DNA of 64,000 nucleotides from Entophlyctis helioformis (GCA_025526915.1 JAHLKH010000027.1:1-64000); one strand, 5' to 3'. Shown: positions 47,605-61,549, numbered from the stretch's first letter. Notes: generated by a model not told the origin, from the sequence alone. Translations and numbers: made by a program.

Positions 47605-48317
47605 GCGTCTGTTTGTCGTGTCCACGTGGCTGGGCAAGCGACTGACACAACTGGTTCACAAAGATGGCCAGGTGCGTGTCTGGAAGATCACCAAGCACGT
47701 GCAGCATCTCGAGGACGCCATGAAAGAGCACAAGGGTGGGTGATTGGCGTGTCTCTCAATATCCACTCCACTCCTCTCGCACATCACTCACACATACACA
47801 CTCTATCACACACACAAACGCGCTCTATCCATACCATACAGGCACAGTCACATGCATCAAGATCCGGCAAAACAGTCTCGAGTGCGTCTCCTCGTCGTCG
47901 GACGGGTCATGCATTATCTGGGACCTCACGCGGTACGTGCGCAACCAAGTGCTCTTTGCACCGTCGTTCTTCAAGGCCGTCTGCTATTTCCCGGACGAGT
48001 CGCAGCTGCTCACGTCGGGCACGGACCGCAAGGTGGCGTACTGGGAGGCGTTTGACGGTAGTCTGATTCGCGAGCTCGAGGCGAGCCAGAGCGATGCCAT
48101 CAACGGGCTGGACATTACGGGCGATGGCAAGTATTTTGTCATTGGCGGGAGCGATAAGCTGGTCAAGGTGTACAGGTACGAGGAGGGCGACGTGGCGTTT
48201 GTGGGAATCGGCCATTCAACGGATATCACCAAAGTCAAGATCTCGCCGAATGGGTCGCACATTGTGTCGGTGAGCACTGAGGGTGCTGTCTTTTCCTGGG
48301 CCCTGCCGCGCGTGTGA
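45654..48317 (+). CDS. CFAP52: CFAP52 (WDR16), axonemal WD-repeat protein
   Basis: WD40 protein of motile cilia that lies inside doublet microtubules. The ATG at 45654 gives MAVSSMAETPDFQNLKLDSI. Two seven-bladed propellers follow: LIKHPNGIHTIYSLGSTVVI, HTNVISCIAISKDGKRIASG, DIIIWDFEQRKLLRRLTLHK, YLASLGGEDDNCVIVWDLQK, DVFATASDTDIRIWNAHTSS, CIIWDLTRYVRN, LTSGTDRKVAYWEAFDGSLI and YFVIGGSDKLVKVYRYEEGD. The stop is TGA at 48315-48317. About nine introns; the one at 47538-47663 holds a long TCTG repeat and splices VSGGE|DGQVRVW. The gene is absent from non-flagellated fungi, so it is good evidence that this organism makes zoospores. Divergent from the Maf gene with 104 bp between starts. Confidence 0.95.
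47543..47603. repeat. (TCTG)n microsatellite in a CFAP52 intron
   Basis: About fifteen copies of a TCTG tetranucleotide inside a 126-bp intron. The run is an open frame on both strands but lies between a GTTCGT donor and an AAAG acceptor. Confidence 0.95.
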
Positions 48318-48640
48318 CGGGCGACTGGCAACGGCCACGGTGTCCACCATTCCATCCCTTGACTCTTGTTTCTCCGTCCTGTCTGGAATGCTCCTCGCAA
48401 ACGAAATACATACGCAGCCGATTATCTCTTTCTTGCTTCCTTCGCACTGCCACGGACTCGGTCGGAACCATCACGGCATACAAACATGGTTTTTATGTGT
48501 GTGTGCGCGAACCGCAAAAACACCGACCCATCCATCCACCCATCCATCCACCATCCTTGTATCCGTTGGCATCTCCCCTGCACGATCCAGAAAATAGACA
48601 CCTAGCAAAACCCCCCATCCTACTGCAACCCGCACACGGA
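48318..48640. other. Convergent intergenic space, nothing recognised
   Basis: 323 bp between the CFAP52 stop and the stop of the minus-strand RRM-like gene. It contains a CCATCCATCCAC repeat at about 48529-48552 and otherwise no structure I can name. Confidence 0.6.
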
Positions 48641-50410
48641 TCAAGCAGCCTTGACACTGATACGCAGACTCGCGCCATTCAACGTCGTCCTGCACGCCAC
48701 AGAGTGTGAGTATCGCGATCGCCACACGCACTGACAACAGCACGTCTTACTTGTTGTACTTGCGACGGAAGAACAGCGCTCCGTCGGCAGTCGTGAACCC
48801 AACATCGGCCTGGACGCCGCCATTCGTAAACACAATCGTCTGTGCAACAGCGTCAGCACCGCATGTCCACACTCACGCTCCCCAACCACGACCAGCAACA
48901 CAAACAGCAAATGGCACGACAACGAATAAAGGCAACTCACAGTCACTTGCGCATCGCCAGCCTCGGCCGCCATGTCCAGGATCTGCTGCTCCGTCGTGCC
49001 AGCAGGTAACCCCTCCACGACAGCCGTACTCTTCGCCGTCGCGTCCGGCCGCATCCGTCTCGCCGGCGCAGCGCCAAGCGTCTTTCCACTCGCAAGCACA
49101 TGCGCGTGCGCATCGGCGCCAAACGCCGGCCCATTCGTCGCTGCCCGCTTGGCCGGCGGCTCGTGCACCCCGCTGCCGTTTCCAACACTCCCACGCCGGT
49201 CGTCGCTGTTGCCGCCGTCGTATCCACTGCCCCGCTTCAACCCGCCGGCCTGCGATCCCTGTCCGCCACTCCCACCGCCGCGTTGTTGCTGTTGCTGTTG
49301 CTGCTGTTGCTTCTGTTGTAGTTGCAGCTGTTGTTGCTGGATCCACACATCGGCAGGCATCATGCCGGATGGCCCGTGTCCCATCGGCAGTCCCTGCATC
49401 GCCATGGGCATCCCGGGCATCCCCATCATCGGTGGCATTCCGTGCATCCCCATCATCGGTCCGAGCGGCATCTGTCCGAGCCGCGACGCCATGGGCATGA
49501 ACGGCATCCTTCCCTGCTGCTGTTGTTGCTGTTGCTGTTGCTGCTGCAGACGCGATGCCTGCGACGCAGACGCCTGCATGGCCTGCAGATGCGGCGGCAA
49601 TGGGAATGGAAACACCGCGCCGGGCGTGAGGAACCGCGGGTTGACATACACGGTCGGCGGCCCACTACGTGCACTGCAGGCGGTCGTCGTCAACGCCGTC
49701 GTCATGGCCATCGTTCGACACTGTCAGCAGCAGCAGCATCCAGCCACGGACCAACAAGGCAAACCAGCAGGCCGCTGTGCTTACACGTTGCGCGAGGGGC
49801 TGGACCCGCCCGCGTATCTGGCGCGGCCATGGTCGTGCAGCGGCTGCCGGTGCGACGACGCAGCAGCTACAGGTGGCAGCGGCCCCGCATGCGCCTGCTT
49901 GTCGTGCACCGCAGCGCCGACCGCCGTCTCGGTGTCCACGTCCACGCCTGCTCTGGCAGCGCTTTCGCCCTGAGCGTCTGCACCAGCGTCACCAGCAGAG
50001 GCCGAGGCCGGTGCCGACGCAACAGCGTTCCCACCGTCCACGTCGCCGTACAGCTCGTCGCCCTCGTCGTAGTCGACCGCCTCGCCGTCGCCGTCGCCCA
50101 GGTCGTCGTACAGCTCGTACTCGGCCGCGCCTGCTGCGTCTGTGCCTGCATCGGCACCTGCTGTGGATGCCGCGGTCGACGCTGCAGCGCCGGTGTCGTA
50201 GCCGCCCAGGCCGTCGTCCAGCGCCTCGGCTGACTCGTCCCAGCCATAGTCGACGTTGTTGTCCCAGCCGTCGGCCTCGCCGTCGCCGTCGCCGTCTGCA
50301 TACGTGTAGCCGGCTGCTGCCGTCACTGCTGCCGTCGTCGCTGCCGTCGTCGCTGCCGTCGTCGTCGTTGCTGTCGTTGCAGCAGCAGCGTCGCCGTTGA
50401 TCTCGGTCAT
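48641..50410 (-). CDS. Q-rich protein with a C-terminal RRM-like domain
   Basis: The ATG at 50408-50410 (MTEINGDAAAATTATTTTAA) opens an Ala/Thr run, then an acidic region (YTYADGDGDGEADGWDNNVD, YDDLGDGDGEAVDYDEGDEL). An intron follows SPSRN. The second exon continues PPTVYVNPRFLTPGAVFPFP, Q runs of about 11 and 9, and a Met/Gly/Pro-rich stretch (MGMHGMPPMMGMPGMPM). The last ~75 residues, over three exons, look like a divergent RNA-recognition fold: STAVVEGLPAGTTEQQILDM, IVFTNGGVQADVGFTTADGA, LFFRRKYNK and LNGASLRISVKAA. It is plausibly an RNA-binding protein with a disordered N-terminal half, but the RRM call needs a profile search. Confidence 0.65.
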
Positions 50411-50519
50411 GGGGCGCGTTGAGCTGTTGACGGTCAAGGGACGATGCAAGAAACGGTCTCGACGAGCTCACTTCATTCCACAGCGCACCTACAAGCACAC
50501 GACCACACACACACGCTCA

Positions 50520-53500
50520 TCACGCAAGGCCGTTCTGCGCCTTGAACGAGTCCCACGCCTTGTTGAGCGTCGCAAACACGCCATTGGCAATCAGCCTGTG
50601 CTCCACAGACGTCTCCTGCGTGAGCTTGTCCGGGTGCACCTTGCCCACCGCGCGCATGTACCGCACCTTGACCTGCGCCGGCGTGATGAGCTCCGACAGG
50701 TTGATCGTCTTCCAGCCAAGCTCGGGCCACAGCACCGTGTCGAGCGACGAGATGAGTGCCCGCAGGTTGTCTTCCTTGCCGCGTCGCCATTGCAGAATCT
50801 GGCCATTTCAACGCACCAGTCGGTCAGTGGATCAGTCAGTAGGCGAGCCAGTAGGTCAGCCAGTCGGCCAGTTGCCCCCACACAACGTGCTGACCTTGTC
50901 GTCCGTCTGGTCCTTGAGCGCGAGCTTGAGGTTGTCTTCCTGCTCGGCCAGTTGCGACTGGTCCCGCAGCTTCTGCACCGCCTGGTCGACAGCCGTCTGC
51001 ACCTGTGCACTCACCGCCTTTGGCGCCACGCTCGCACTCGCACTCGCACCGACACCCGGCCCTCGCCCAAGCACGCGCTCATTACTAGCAGCCACAGCTC
51101 GACTCGCTGCCGTCGCCGTCGCCGTAGCCGGGCCATTGCGTCCGTCGACAACGCCTTGTTGCACCGCGACAGCCCGTCCGACACGCCCTTGACGCCCGCA
51201 TCCACCGCCATGATCCGGCGGTAGTCGTCGCGCGCGAGGTCCCATTTCTCGAGCGCCTCGTACGCCGTTGCCCGCCGCAGCAGACTCTTGACATCGCCGG
51301 GCTCGAGGGCTTGCACCGCGTCGCAGTCGCCGACAGCTTCCTTGTGGTGGCCCGTTTTGAGCCGCGACGCCGCGCGGTTGTTGAGAAGCGGCACGAGCAG
51401 GGCATGGCCGGATGGGAGCGCGGATATCGCAGACGTGTACTGCGCCTCGGCGTCGCCAAACTGGCCTTGCTTGAACAGCTCGTTGCCTCGTTCCTTGAAT
51501 GCGTTGGATGCCGAGATCTGGTCGGGTGTCGCGTGCACCGTCGGTCGACTGGGCTTTGCTGCCTGCTTGGGCGGAGCCGGCGTCGGCGCTTGCTGCTGCT
51601 GCTGCTGCTGTTGAGCCTGTGCTTGCTGCTGCGGTGCCGGTTGCGGTGCTGGCTGCGGTCTGTGCTGCTGAGCAGGCACCGACGCAAAGCCCACCGCCTC
51701 GCCAACATCGCCCAGCAGATTGGCTTCAAGCTTCTCGTTGATCGCCGGCTGCAGCGTCCCCTGCCGCGAGTGTGGCGCAGAAGGAGAACCTGCTTTCCGG
51801 GGCGACGTGTCCGCGGATCCCGCCGTCATGCTTCTCCGCAGCGGCACTTCGCGCTCGCCACCGTCCTCGTCATCACTGCCGCCCATGCTCGCTTGCCGCT
51901 TGGCCTGTGGCGATGCACCTGCACGGTCACTGTCCACCTGGTCGCGGTACGATCCGCCCCACGACTCGTACCCTTCGCGGTCGCCTCTGCGCGCATCACC
52001 GTCGTCATCGGCATACCTGCCACCGGCACTGCCGCCCAGTGCGCCATTGTCGTCGCGTGCCTTCTCAATGACTTCCGCAATCTTCTTCTTGGAGTAGTCC
52101 AGAATGGTTTTGGCGTTTCGGAAGACCGAGAAGCCGAGCGCAGACGCCGACTCCATGATCTTGGCAGCAGTGTCCCCGGTGCCGGCTCCAGACGCCTGCA
52201 TGCCGCTCTGGCCGCCATGGTCGCCCCAATCGCTCTCGTGCGGCAGATCATAGTCATCATCACTCCGCCGTGCGTTGTGCGAGTCGCGCGACGGTTGCTT
52301 GCGTGGCGTGGCAGCCGAAGAGCGGGACGGCGAGATCTTTGACGGCGAAGAGCGCAGCTGGGACTCGGCGTCTCGGTTCTGGACAAGGAGATCGATGGCT
52401 GCCTCGACATTGTTGGATGTCATTTCGAGCGCAGATCCTGCCGCATCGGCGTCAAAGCCCATGGACATGATCTGGGCAATGGCAAAGTCCTTGTCGGTGT
52501 GCTGCTTAGAGCCTTGATAGTCGGTGTTGGACGCCATGCGCGATCTTGTGCCTGACTGTTGTTGTTGTTGTTGATGTTGCTGTTGTTGTTGTTGTTGTTG
52601 TGAGCGAGTGGGCGACAGCGATGGCGACACTGTGCTTCCAGCATGACCAAGGGCAGACTGTGGCGACGCTGTTGACGCAGAAGTAGCTGCGGTGGGAGCC
52701 TGGCTCGCGGGTCGCGCAAGTATGCCAAGCGGATTGTCATCGTGCGGCGTCTGCTGCTCTTGTTGCTGTTGTTTCAGTTTGGCAGTCGCAGCAGCAGCCT
52801 GGGATCCGAGATACGAGACATCGAAAATGTCAACATTGGCCGAGTCGGCTGCAGGCATGGCAGCGCCAACGCCAGGAACAGCATGTGCAGGAATAGGCGA
52901 TCCGCCCGCAGGAGCACCTGCCGAAACCTCCAAGAAATCCAGATTGCCCCAAGTGGATGCAGGCGTGGCAGCCGGCTGTGCACTTGGTGCGGCATTCTGC
53001 TTGGCACCTGCAAGAGCAGCCAGACCAGACATGCTCTGCGACGAGCCCATTTGCGATCCGGTGTGTCGCTGTGGCGAAGAGGACAGCGGGATGGACGGCG
53101 CGAGCGGCTTGCCCATGGCGATGGCCGATCCACCGAGCAGGTCGGCAAAGGCATTGGCGGCCGACGATGAGCCGGCAGGGGCAGCCGACGACGACACGGG
53201 CCGCTTTTGATGGGCGTGCGATGCTCCCATGGCAGCCATGGGCACAGGCCCAGACGCAGCAGGCGTTGTCGACATGGAAAAGGACGGCGGCCGGACGGGA
53301 GTCATGACGGGACTTGGGCCAGCAAAGATGTTGCTGGACGATGCGATGGGCGCCGAAGGCGGCGAGATGGACTGCTTTGCAAGCGATGCCGAGGTCGAAG
53401 CGAGGCGGGTGTTTGGAGTCATGGGCGTGGGCATGGCGCCGAACGAGCCCAGGCCGGCGAACGCGTTGGCAGACGCGGCAGACGCGGTGGTGGTCGATGC

Positions 53501-54466
53501 TGATGCTGCTGCTGGTGGTGCTGCTGCTGGCTGCGGACTGAGCGAGGCGAGCGCAGGGCTTTGCTCAATGGGGCGCTGCGGCTGCAGCCCCGACACGGCC
53601 CGATACGCGGCTGGCTGCGACGACTGCTGCTGCTGAAGGGCCGATGTGCCGGCCGGCCGCATGGGCACGGCCATGCCCGACAGCGGCGCTGCGGATCCCA
53701 ATGCAGCCATCGACGATGACGCTGCGGATGCCGATACGGATGCCGGTGCGGACGTTGCCATGGACAGACCGCCGCTGGAGGCACCGCTGGAGGCACCGGC
53801 GACTCCGCCAAACTGCGCCATCTGACTCATCTGGTGGCCGAGCTGTTGCTGCTGCTGCATCTGGAGCCTGCGCTGCTCCTCGAGCGACAGCGACGCCGCT
53901 GCCTGGGCCGATCGGATGGCCGAGCCGCCGCTGACCGAGCTGAGCAGGCTGCCAAACAGCTCGTCTGCGTGTGCCTGCTGCTGCTGCTGTTGTTGTTGTT
54001 GCTGCTGCTGCTGCGGCCTGTTGCCCAGCAGGCTGTTGTTTGCAAGAGCCGGCGATGCCGAGCGAGCATGGGTGCTTGCGAGCGGAGTGCCCGGCCGCGA
54101 AGGGACGCCCGAGAGCGAGACGTTGTAGGCCATGGCGGCGCCGGGTGCCAGGCCAGGTGCCAGGCCCGACGCAGATCCAGCCGCCGGCACGCTGCTGCCG
54201 CTGCTGCTGTTGGTGGTGGTGGTGGCCGTGGCGGCCATGCCAAGCAGGCTCGAGAATGCACCATTCGCGGCGCCGGGCTGCTGCTGCTGCTGCTGCGGGG
54301 ACTGCAGGGGGCCGTGTGTCAGTGGGCAGCCAGACGCAGGTGCACACGCAGAGGGCCGCCAGGTGCACACGCAGATGCAGCCGCAGGCACACGCAGATGC
54401 ACTCACAGCGCGCACGCCCGCCATGCCGACCTGCGCTGTCTTTGCCGTCGCTGCGCTCGGAAGCAT
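50520..54466 (-). CDS. SWA2: Auxilin/Swa2-like clathrin-uncoating J-protein
   Basis: Recruits Hsc70 to strip clathrin coats. The ATG is at 54464-54466 (MLPSAATAKTAQVG). A 20-codon first exon is joined, across an intron with GTGAGT, CTGACAC and CTGCAG, to a large exon in phase. The N-terminal ~600 residues are Ser/Ala/Gln-rich with repeated short motifs such as ANAFADLLGG and WGNLDFLEV that resemble clathrin/adaptor-binding peptides. A UBA domain (DFAIAQIMSMGFDADAAGSA) is followed by TPRs (ASNAFKERGNELFKQGQFGD, ALLVPLLNNRAASRLKTGHH, LLRRATAYEALEKWDLARDD). The C-terminal J domain has an HPD in RAVGKVHPDKLTQ and ends NGLA then TGA at 50520-50522. UBA-TPR-J is the Swa2 order. The N-terminal part is longer than in yeast. 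Confidence 0.9.
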
Positions 54467-54484
54467 CTTGCTGCAACGTCACAA

Positions 54485-54685
54485 ATGGTCGACTGCGGCA
54501 ACCCACGCATGGCGCGTCGGCGGCGGGCAGATGCGGGCGTGGCAGATGCGGGCGTGGCGGGCAGCGCCGTGCGGACGCTGCTGCCCGTGCTGCTTGTGCT
54601 GCTCGCGCTGCTGGCACACACGGGCCTGCACGTTCATGCGTTCATCAAGTTTGAGTTTGGCGACCAGCAGACCCAGCAGCAGCAG

Positions 54686-54717
<32 letters not shown>

Positions 54718-55022
54718 GCAGGCCGGTGCGTGCTGAGCCACTGGCCCTTGCAACATTCAAAGCTTACACACGCACTCACAACCATTCACATACACTCACA
54801 CTCGCACACTCGCCGTCATCACCTCGAGCAGCCCCCTGTGCCGGGTTCGTGTGCCCAAAGGCCGCCGTGTGCGTCGACTCGCCCATCGACTGCCCCTGCG
54901 AGCGTGCGTCTGACGTCAAGTGCGCCGTCGGCGACTGGTTCGCGTGTCTGCCGCCCATCCCGCACAGCGACGCCGTCTGCACCGAGCAGCTGGGCGGCAA
55001 GCTGTGGATCCAGCAGGCCTAG
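54485..55022 (+). CDS. LCL2: Lcl2-like secretory-pathway protein with a poly-Gln insertion
   Basis: Exons 54485-54725 and 54832-55022 join to 143 residues; a second in-frame ATG lies at 54509. A basic N-terminus and a signal sequence (LLPVLLVLLALLAHTGLHVH) are followed by AFIKFEFGDQQ and then a run of about 16 glutamines. The cysteine-rich family core (CAGFVCPKAAVCVDSPIDCP, then CERASDVKCAVGDWFACLP) follows. Lcl2 (long chronological lifespan protein 2) proteins are small ER/secreted fungal proteins, implicated in ERAD by genetics. The poly-Q lies just after the mature N-terminus, an unusual place. The start is only 18 bp from the auxilin start on the opposite strand. Confidence 0.85.
54674..54722. 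repeat. (CAG/CAA)n coding repeat
   Basis: Mixed CAG and CAA codons for a poly-Gln run in the Lcl2-like gene. The same kind of run occurs on the minus strand in the auxilin gene (about 53970-54014) and the RRM-like gene. Confidence 0.9.
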
Positions 55023-55208
55023 CCAGTCTCCATCTGGCCCTCCTCTCCTCTCCTCTTCTCTTCGTCTTCTCTGTCTTTCCATCCATCCCATCCCTGTCTC
55101 TGCCCTCCATTGAGCAGATCTCGCGAGGAATAAACCCTCGAGTGCACCAGAATATGTCTGTAAAAGAACTCCCACGACTGCATTGGCTGAACAATAACAA
55201 AAACCCAC

Positions 55209-55965
55209 TCACGGCCGGTACACATCCGCCGAGTGGAACGGGTCCCACGCCGGCACGACCGCGTCGCGCGCACTGCCGCTGCCCTTCTTGACGGGAGTCG
55301 GGAACCGTCTCGCCTCGTTGGCCTGTCCCGTCGAGTCGCACAGCTCATGCACGCGCCTCTCGATGCTCTTCCGGTCCAGCCGCGGCACAAGCACGCTGCG
55401 CACCGAGCCGTTGTTGTACGTGGCCAGCAGCTCGGGCGGCCCGCGGCGGTGGACCACGGCAAACTCCACGTACGGCCGGTGCGTCGCGTGGTGCGACAGG
55501 CGGGTCTTGACAAAGTCGACTAGCCCGCGCGAGTCGCCGCCGCCGCTCAGCCGCGGCGTGTCGTAGAACAGCTGCAGCCGGCAGATCGGCGGCACAAACG
55601 ACCCCACGCCGTTGACCGCCACCGATGACAAGTCCTGTTGCATTCAACGCCCGCGTGAGTCTCTCTGTGTGTGTGTGTGTTTTGTGCCAACGCTGATCAC
55701 CGCTCCTCATGGCTGCCCACTCGGCTGCACTTGGCGCCAAGAGGCCGCCGGCGCTGCTGCTGCTCGACAACCGAGGCAGGGCCATGGCATGCAGCATGCA
55801 GCATGCAGCGTGCAGCGTGCAGCGTGCAGCGTTTGCCGCACTCGCAGCAGAGCCGCTGCCGGCTGCGTTGCTCACCTGCGGAGGGAGCAGCTTGGACTGC
55901 AGCTTGGGAAACTCGCTGCGCAGCTGCTGGATGAGCTTCTTGGCGGGTGCTCGTGCAATCGACAT
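55209..55965 (-). CDS. MRPL51: Mitochondrial large-subunit ribosomal protein mL43
   Basis: The first exon (ATG 55963-55965; MSIARAPAKKLIQQLRSEFP) ends at KLLPPQ|gtgagc. The second starts after AACAG at DLSSVAVNGVGSFVPPICRL. The thioredoxin-like L51/S25/CI-B8 fold is visible: NGVGSFVPPICRLQLFYD, GLVDFVKTRLSHHATHRPYV, LLATYNNGSVRSVLVPRLDR and KSIERRVHELCD. The fungal protein is normally about 140 residues; this one has an extra C-terminal piece. The stop TGA at 55209-55211 lies inside a good donor (CC|GTGAGT), so a further 3' exon is possible. The first exon is longer than in animals. Confidence 0.85.
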
Positions 55966-56150
55966 TCTGTGAGGAGGCCAACCTGTGCCAGACACACATG
56001 CACACCGTCAGTCGTCTGCTCTCAGCCGTCTGCTCTCAGCCCTCTGCCTCGTTCAGCAGCCGCCGTGCTCACAACGCTCACCGTCGCTCTGCTGCTGCCA
56101 AGACGATCTCTCGACAATTCCACAAACTGAAAATCTTTCTGAATAGGCAA

Positions 56151-56183
56151 CATCACGCGAGCATTACGCGAGCATCACGTGAC
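56151..56183. promoter_or_regulatory. Three 11-bp tandem repeats ending in a TCACGTGA palindrome
   Basis: CATCACGCGAG (56151-56161), CATTACGCGAG (56162-56172) and CATCACGTGAC (56173-56183) follow each other without gaps, about 190-220 bp upstream of the mL43 start and just after the alanine aminotransferase stop. The third copy contains TCACGTGA, a Cbf1-type palindrome in fungi. The 11-bp spacing would put all three on the same face of the helix. Confidence 0.55.
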
Positions 56184-56187
56184 TTTA

Positions 56188-58520
<2,333 letters not shown>

Positions 58521-58934
58521 GGCGATGGTTGGTTGTTGGTTGGTGGCGGTTGGTTGGTTGGTGTCAGCAGCAGCAAGCGTGTCCAACGACCAAAGAGGGA
58601 AAGACGGGCCAAAATCACCGTTGGAAGGAACGGCATGGCGGCCCGTCGTGGCAAACGCTCTGATGGCGCCGATGGCTGGCGATGCGTGCGATGCGTGCGA
58701 TGCGTGCGGTGCCAGAGACGCACGCAGCGACGGGCGTGCCAGGGACGAGAGCGCGGCAGCCGATGCGGCCGATGGGCCCGATGGCGGCAGCGACGCCAGA
58801 CGCAGCGGCGAGCAGCGCTTTGCTCTCAACAGAATCATCGACGAATGCTGCAGATTCCAGGCGTTGGGCAGAGTGCGCCAGAGCCTCGCCGTGCAGCCTT
58901 GGCAGCCTCGACGGGCCGTGCGGGCGGTGCGGCC

Positions 58935-60528
58935 ATGGCGGGCAGCACAGACGGCGCAGGCACGTCGGGCGGCCGCTTGCTGGCGTCGTTTGGCCTCGGC
59001 CCTGCGTCTGCGTCTGCGTCTGCGTCTGCGCAGTCCACAGTGGCCACGCACCCGCCACACGGCTCGACCGACACGGACGTCGGGCGGCGCGTCCAGCATT
59101 CCCACAGCGCAAGCGTGCACGGGCAGCTGCACGACCAGCACCCGTTCTTCCCGCCCCTGTCGCAGAGCCTGGGATCGGCTGCATCCATGCAGACGCTGTC
59201 GTCGCTGTCGTCGCTGTCCTGTGGTCCGTCCTCGTCTGCTGCATCGGTCAGATCCACAGCCAGCGGTCCTGCACACAGCCAGCAGCAACTGCCACAACAA
59301 CAACAACAGCAGCAACAGCATACGTCCAAGCTACCGTTACCAAGCAAGCCGCCTGGCCACCAGCCCTTGGCAGCATCCAATCCACTCGGATCGGCATCGC
59401 ACGACGACGATCTCGCCAACAAGACCGCGGCTCTCGAAACGCTGGTCGATGCTTACAACCGCATCCAGCTCATGCAAGACCGTGCGCTCAGTGGGATCGA
59501 CAGAACAGCCAGCATCGACGAGTCCAGCGCGTGTCTATTGACGCTGTACGTCGTGTTTGATAGCAGCAACACTGCCTTTGTTTCTGCTTACCCGATTGGT
59601 TTGGGCAGGTGGCGGACCAAGGTGGTGCAGCTGCTGTTTCAGCGCAACTGGGCCGAAGCGACACACGCAAGAACAGTGGCGAGCATGGAGCAAAAGGCGT
59701 GGTGGGAGCGTCTGCTGCCTGCGCCGTGCACGCATTGGGCTGACTGTTGGCGATGCGGCAGATGGACTTGATCGGTCGGATGCACCAAGAAAGCAGCCAC
59801 GCGCTCAGCCAGGTGGCATGCCAGTTGGAGCAGATGCAGCAGCTGCGTGACATGGACTTGGCGCGGATATCTGTGCGTGTCCCTGCCTTTCTGCGACCAT
59901 TCATCGCGTTCTGACACTTGCCAACAGGACCTTGAGACGCAGCTCCAAGAGTCGATGCAGGCACAAGCAGACGCGGTCGAGCGGGCAGAGCGTGCAGAAC
60001 GAGATGCTCTCATTGCAAGGGATGCGCTGTCTCGGTACGTAGTTGGACCGTTGGGTTGGATGCTACGACTTGGCTGATGGATACATGCACAGAATGGCAA
60101 ACACTCTCTCCACTCGCATGGACGCTCAGCGGCAGGCTATTGGCAGCCGATTGGATCTGCTCACGGACCGTCTCGACTATGCATCAGAGCGCATAGACAT
60201 GGCGCGAGGTCTGTCAACTCGACTCTCCCACACTACACTCCACGCAGCAATGTTGTGCTCATGCCGACCAACGACATTGGGTCGAAACAGTGGTTGGCGA
60301 ATCCAGCCGCCGACAGCAGGATACACAAGCACAGCAGCTGCATATCCTGACAAGCGAGACTCGGCAGCTGCGTAGCGATCGTCGCGTGCTTCTGGACCGA
60401 CTGGCCAAGGCCGAGCTGCCACGACCCACGCGCGATGCTGCAACCACCACCGGTCCGATCCTGCAAGGCGTGACAGATCCACAAGCGTCCCATCCAGCCA
60501 TCCAGCTGCCACAACCATCATCGTCATT

Positions 60529-60561
<33 letters not shown>

Positions 60562-60895
60562 ATTGCCGAATGGACAGCGGCAAGTGCAAGTGCAAGTGCA
60601 AGTGCACGAACAGCAACGGGTCCAAGTAGATGCAGGTAATGTCCAAGAAGTGGCTGGCAGACGTGGCGTACATTGCAGAGTTGCTGTGCAGCTGGCGACT
60701 GCAGATACAAGCGTGCAAGGACTGGCTGACACTGGCGATGTGGCCGCATCGATCGCTGCAGACACTGCAGACACTGGCAGTGCTGCCGTGGCTGCAGACG
60801 CTGCCAGCACGGCGCATCCAGTCGCTCTGCTCGATCAGCTGCAGCGGCTCGAGCGGCTGTCGGTGTCGCTGTTGCGGTTGAATGCGCCTGAATGA
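58935..60895 (+). CDS. Coiled-coil protein of unknown function
   Basis: Not recognised. The start is uncertain: 58935 ([12 protein letters not shown]) is used here, but the frame is open upstream to 58635 and beyond. The N-terminal part is Ser/His-rich with a Q run, then a helical segment ([24 protein letters not shown] split around an SG linker). Later exons continue a coiled coil: [95 protein letters not shown] and [20 protein letters not shown]. The C-terminus has a Ser run and a VQVQVQV stretch before [20 protein letters not shown]. The donor near 59547 and the acceptor near 59763 do not join in the expected frame, so one exon boundary is wrong or unseen. Confidence 0.6.
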
Positions 60896-60966
60896 ACGAC
60901 TCGCCGGCGAGCCAGCCAGCCAGCCAGTTGGCGTTGGAGGGGCAGGGGGCGGTGGGCGGTGGGCGG

Positions 60967-61277
60967 TCAGCATGCGATTGCCGACAGCACAACCGTCTCG
61001 CCGTCGCCGTCCTGGAAGTCGTCTGGGTCGTACACCACTCTGCACAGCAGCCAGTCAGCCGGTCAGCCAGCCAGCCAACGCAACAACAACAGCCAAAGCG
61101 GCGGACGCACTTGAGAATCAGCGAGCAGGACGGGCAGGTGGCCACCTCGTCGCCGGCAGCAAGGTCTGCCCGAGTAATCTGGAACTTGTCGCCGCACGGA
61201 CAGGGATAGTAGTACGTCTCTGTGTCGGCATCGTAGTCCATGTCTTCGATCTCGACCTCGTCGTAGAAGGACGTCAT
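60967..61277 (-). CDS. DPH3: Dph3, zinc-binding electron donor for diphthamide synthesis
   Basis: Exons 61111-61277 and 60967-61039 join to 79 residues, the normal length. The CSL zinc finger is complete: CPCGDKF and [17 protein letters not shown] provide the four cysteines, with the intron splitting the Lys codon. The N-terminus [20 protein letters not shown] is typical. Dph3 supplies electrons to the Dph1-Dph2 radical enzyme that modifies a histidine of elongation factor 2, and also works with Elongator in tRNA wobble modification. Convergent with the coiled-coil gene, 71 bp apart. Confidence 0.95.
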
Positions 61278-61549
61278 GGCTGCTGCTGCTGTCGATGTTG
61301 CTGGTGTCGCTGATGACCGGCTCGCAGTTGTTGAAAGAGTCGAAAAAGTCGGATTGTGGTACTTTGCTCGATAACGCAATGGGCGATTACAACAGTGCGT
61401 CGAGCAAGACAGGACATGCGATGCTGGACACTTGCGCAGTCGCTGACACTCACTGCTGCGTGGCTCGGTGTGATGGCTTGTGTCTCAACAGGGCGCTTGT
61501 ACGGCGGTGATGCACAATGTTTATTGGATTAATGATATGGACAGACACG

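Noticed and set aside
47219..47743. Poly-(SVCLSVCL) segment in the CFAP52 frame
   Set aside because: It is the translation of an intronic TCTG repeat; splicing from the GTTCGT donor to the AAAG acceptor restores the WD repeat exactly.
51011..54466. Opposite-strand open frames of hundreds of codons over the auxilin gene
   Set aside because: They are GC-rich shadows: no splice structure, low complexity, no family resemblance, and the auxilin UBA, TPR and J domains explain the region.
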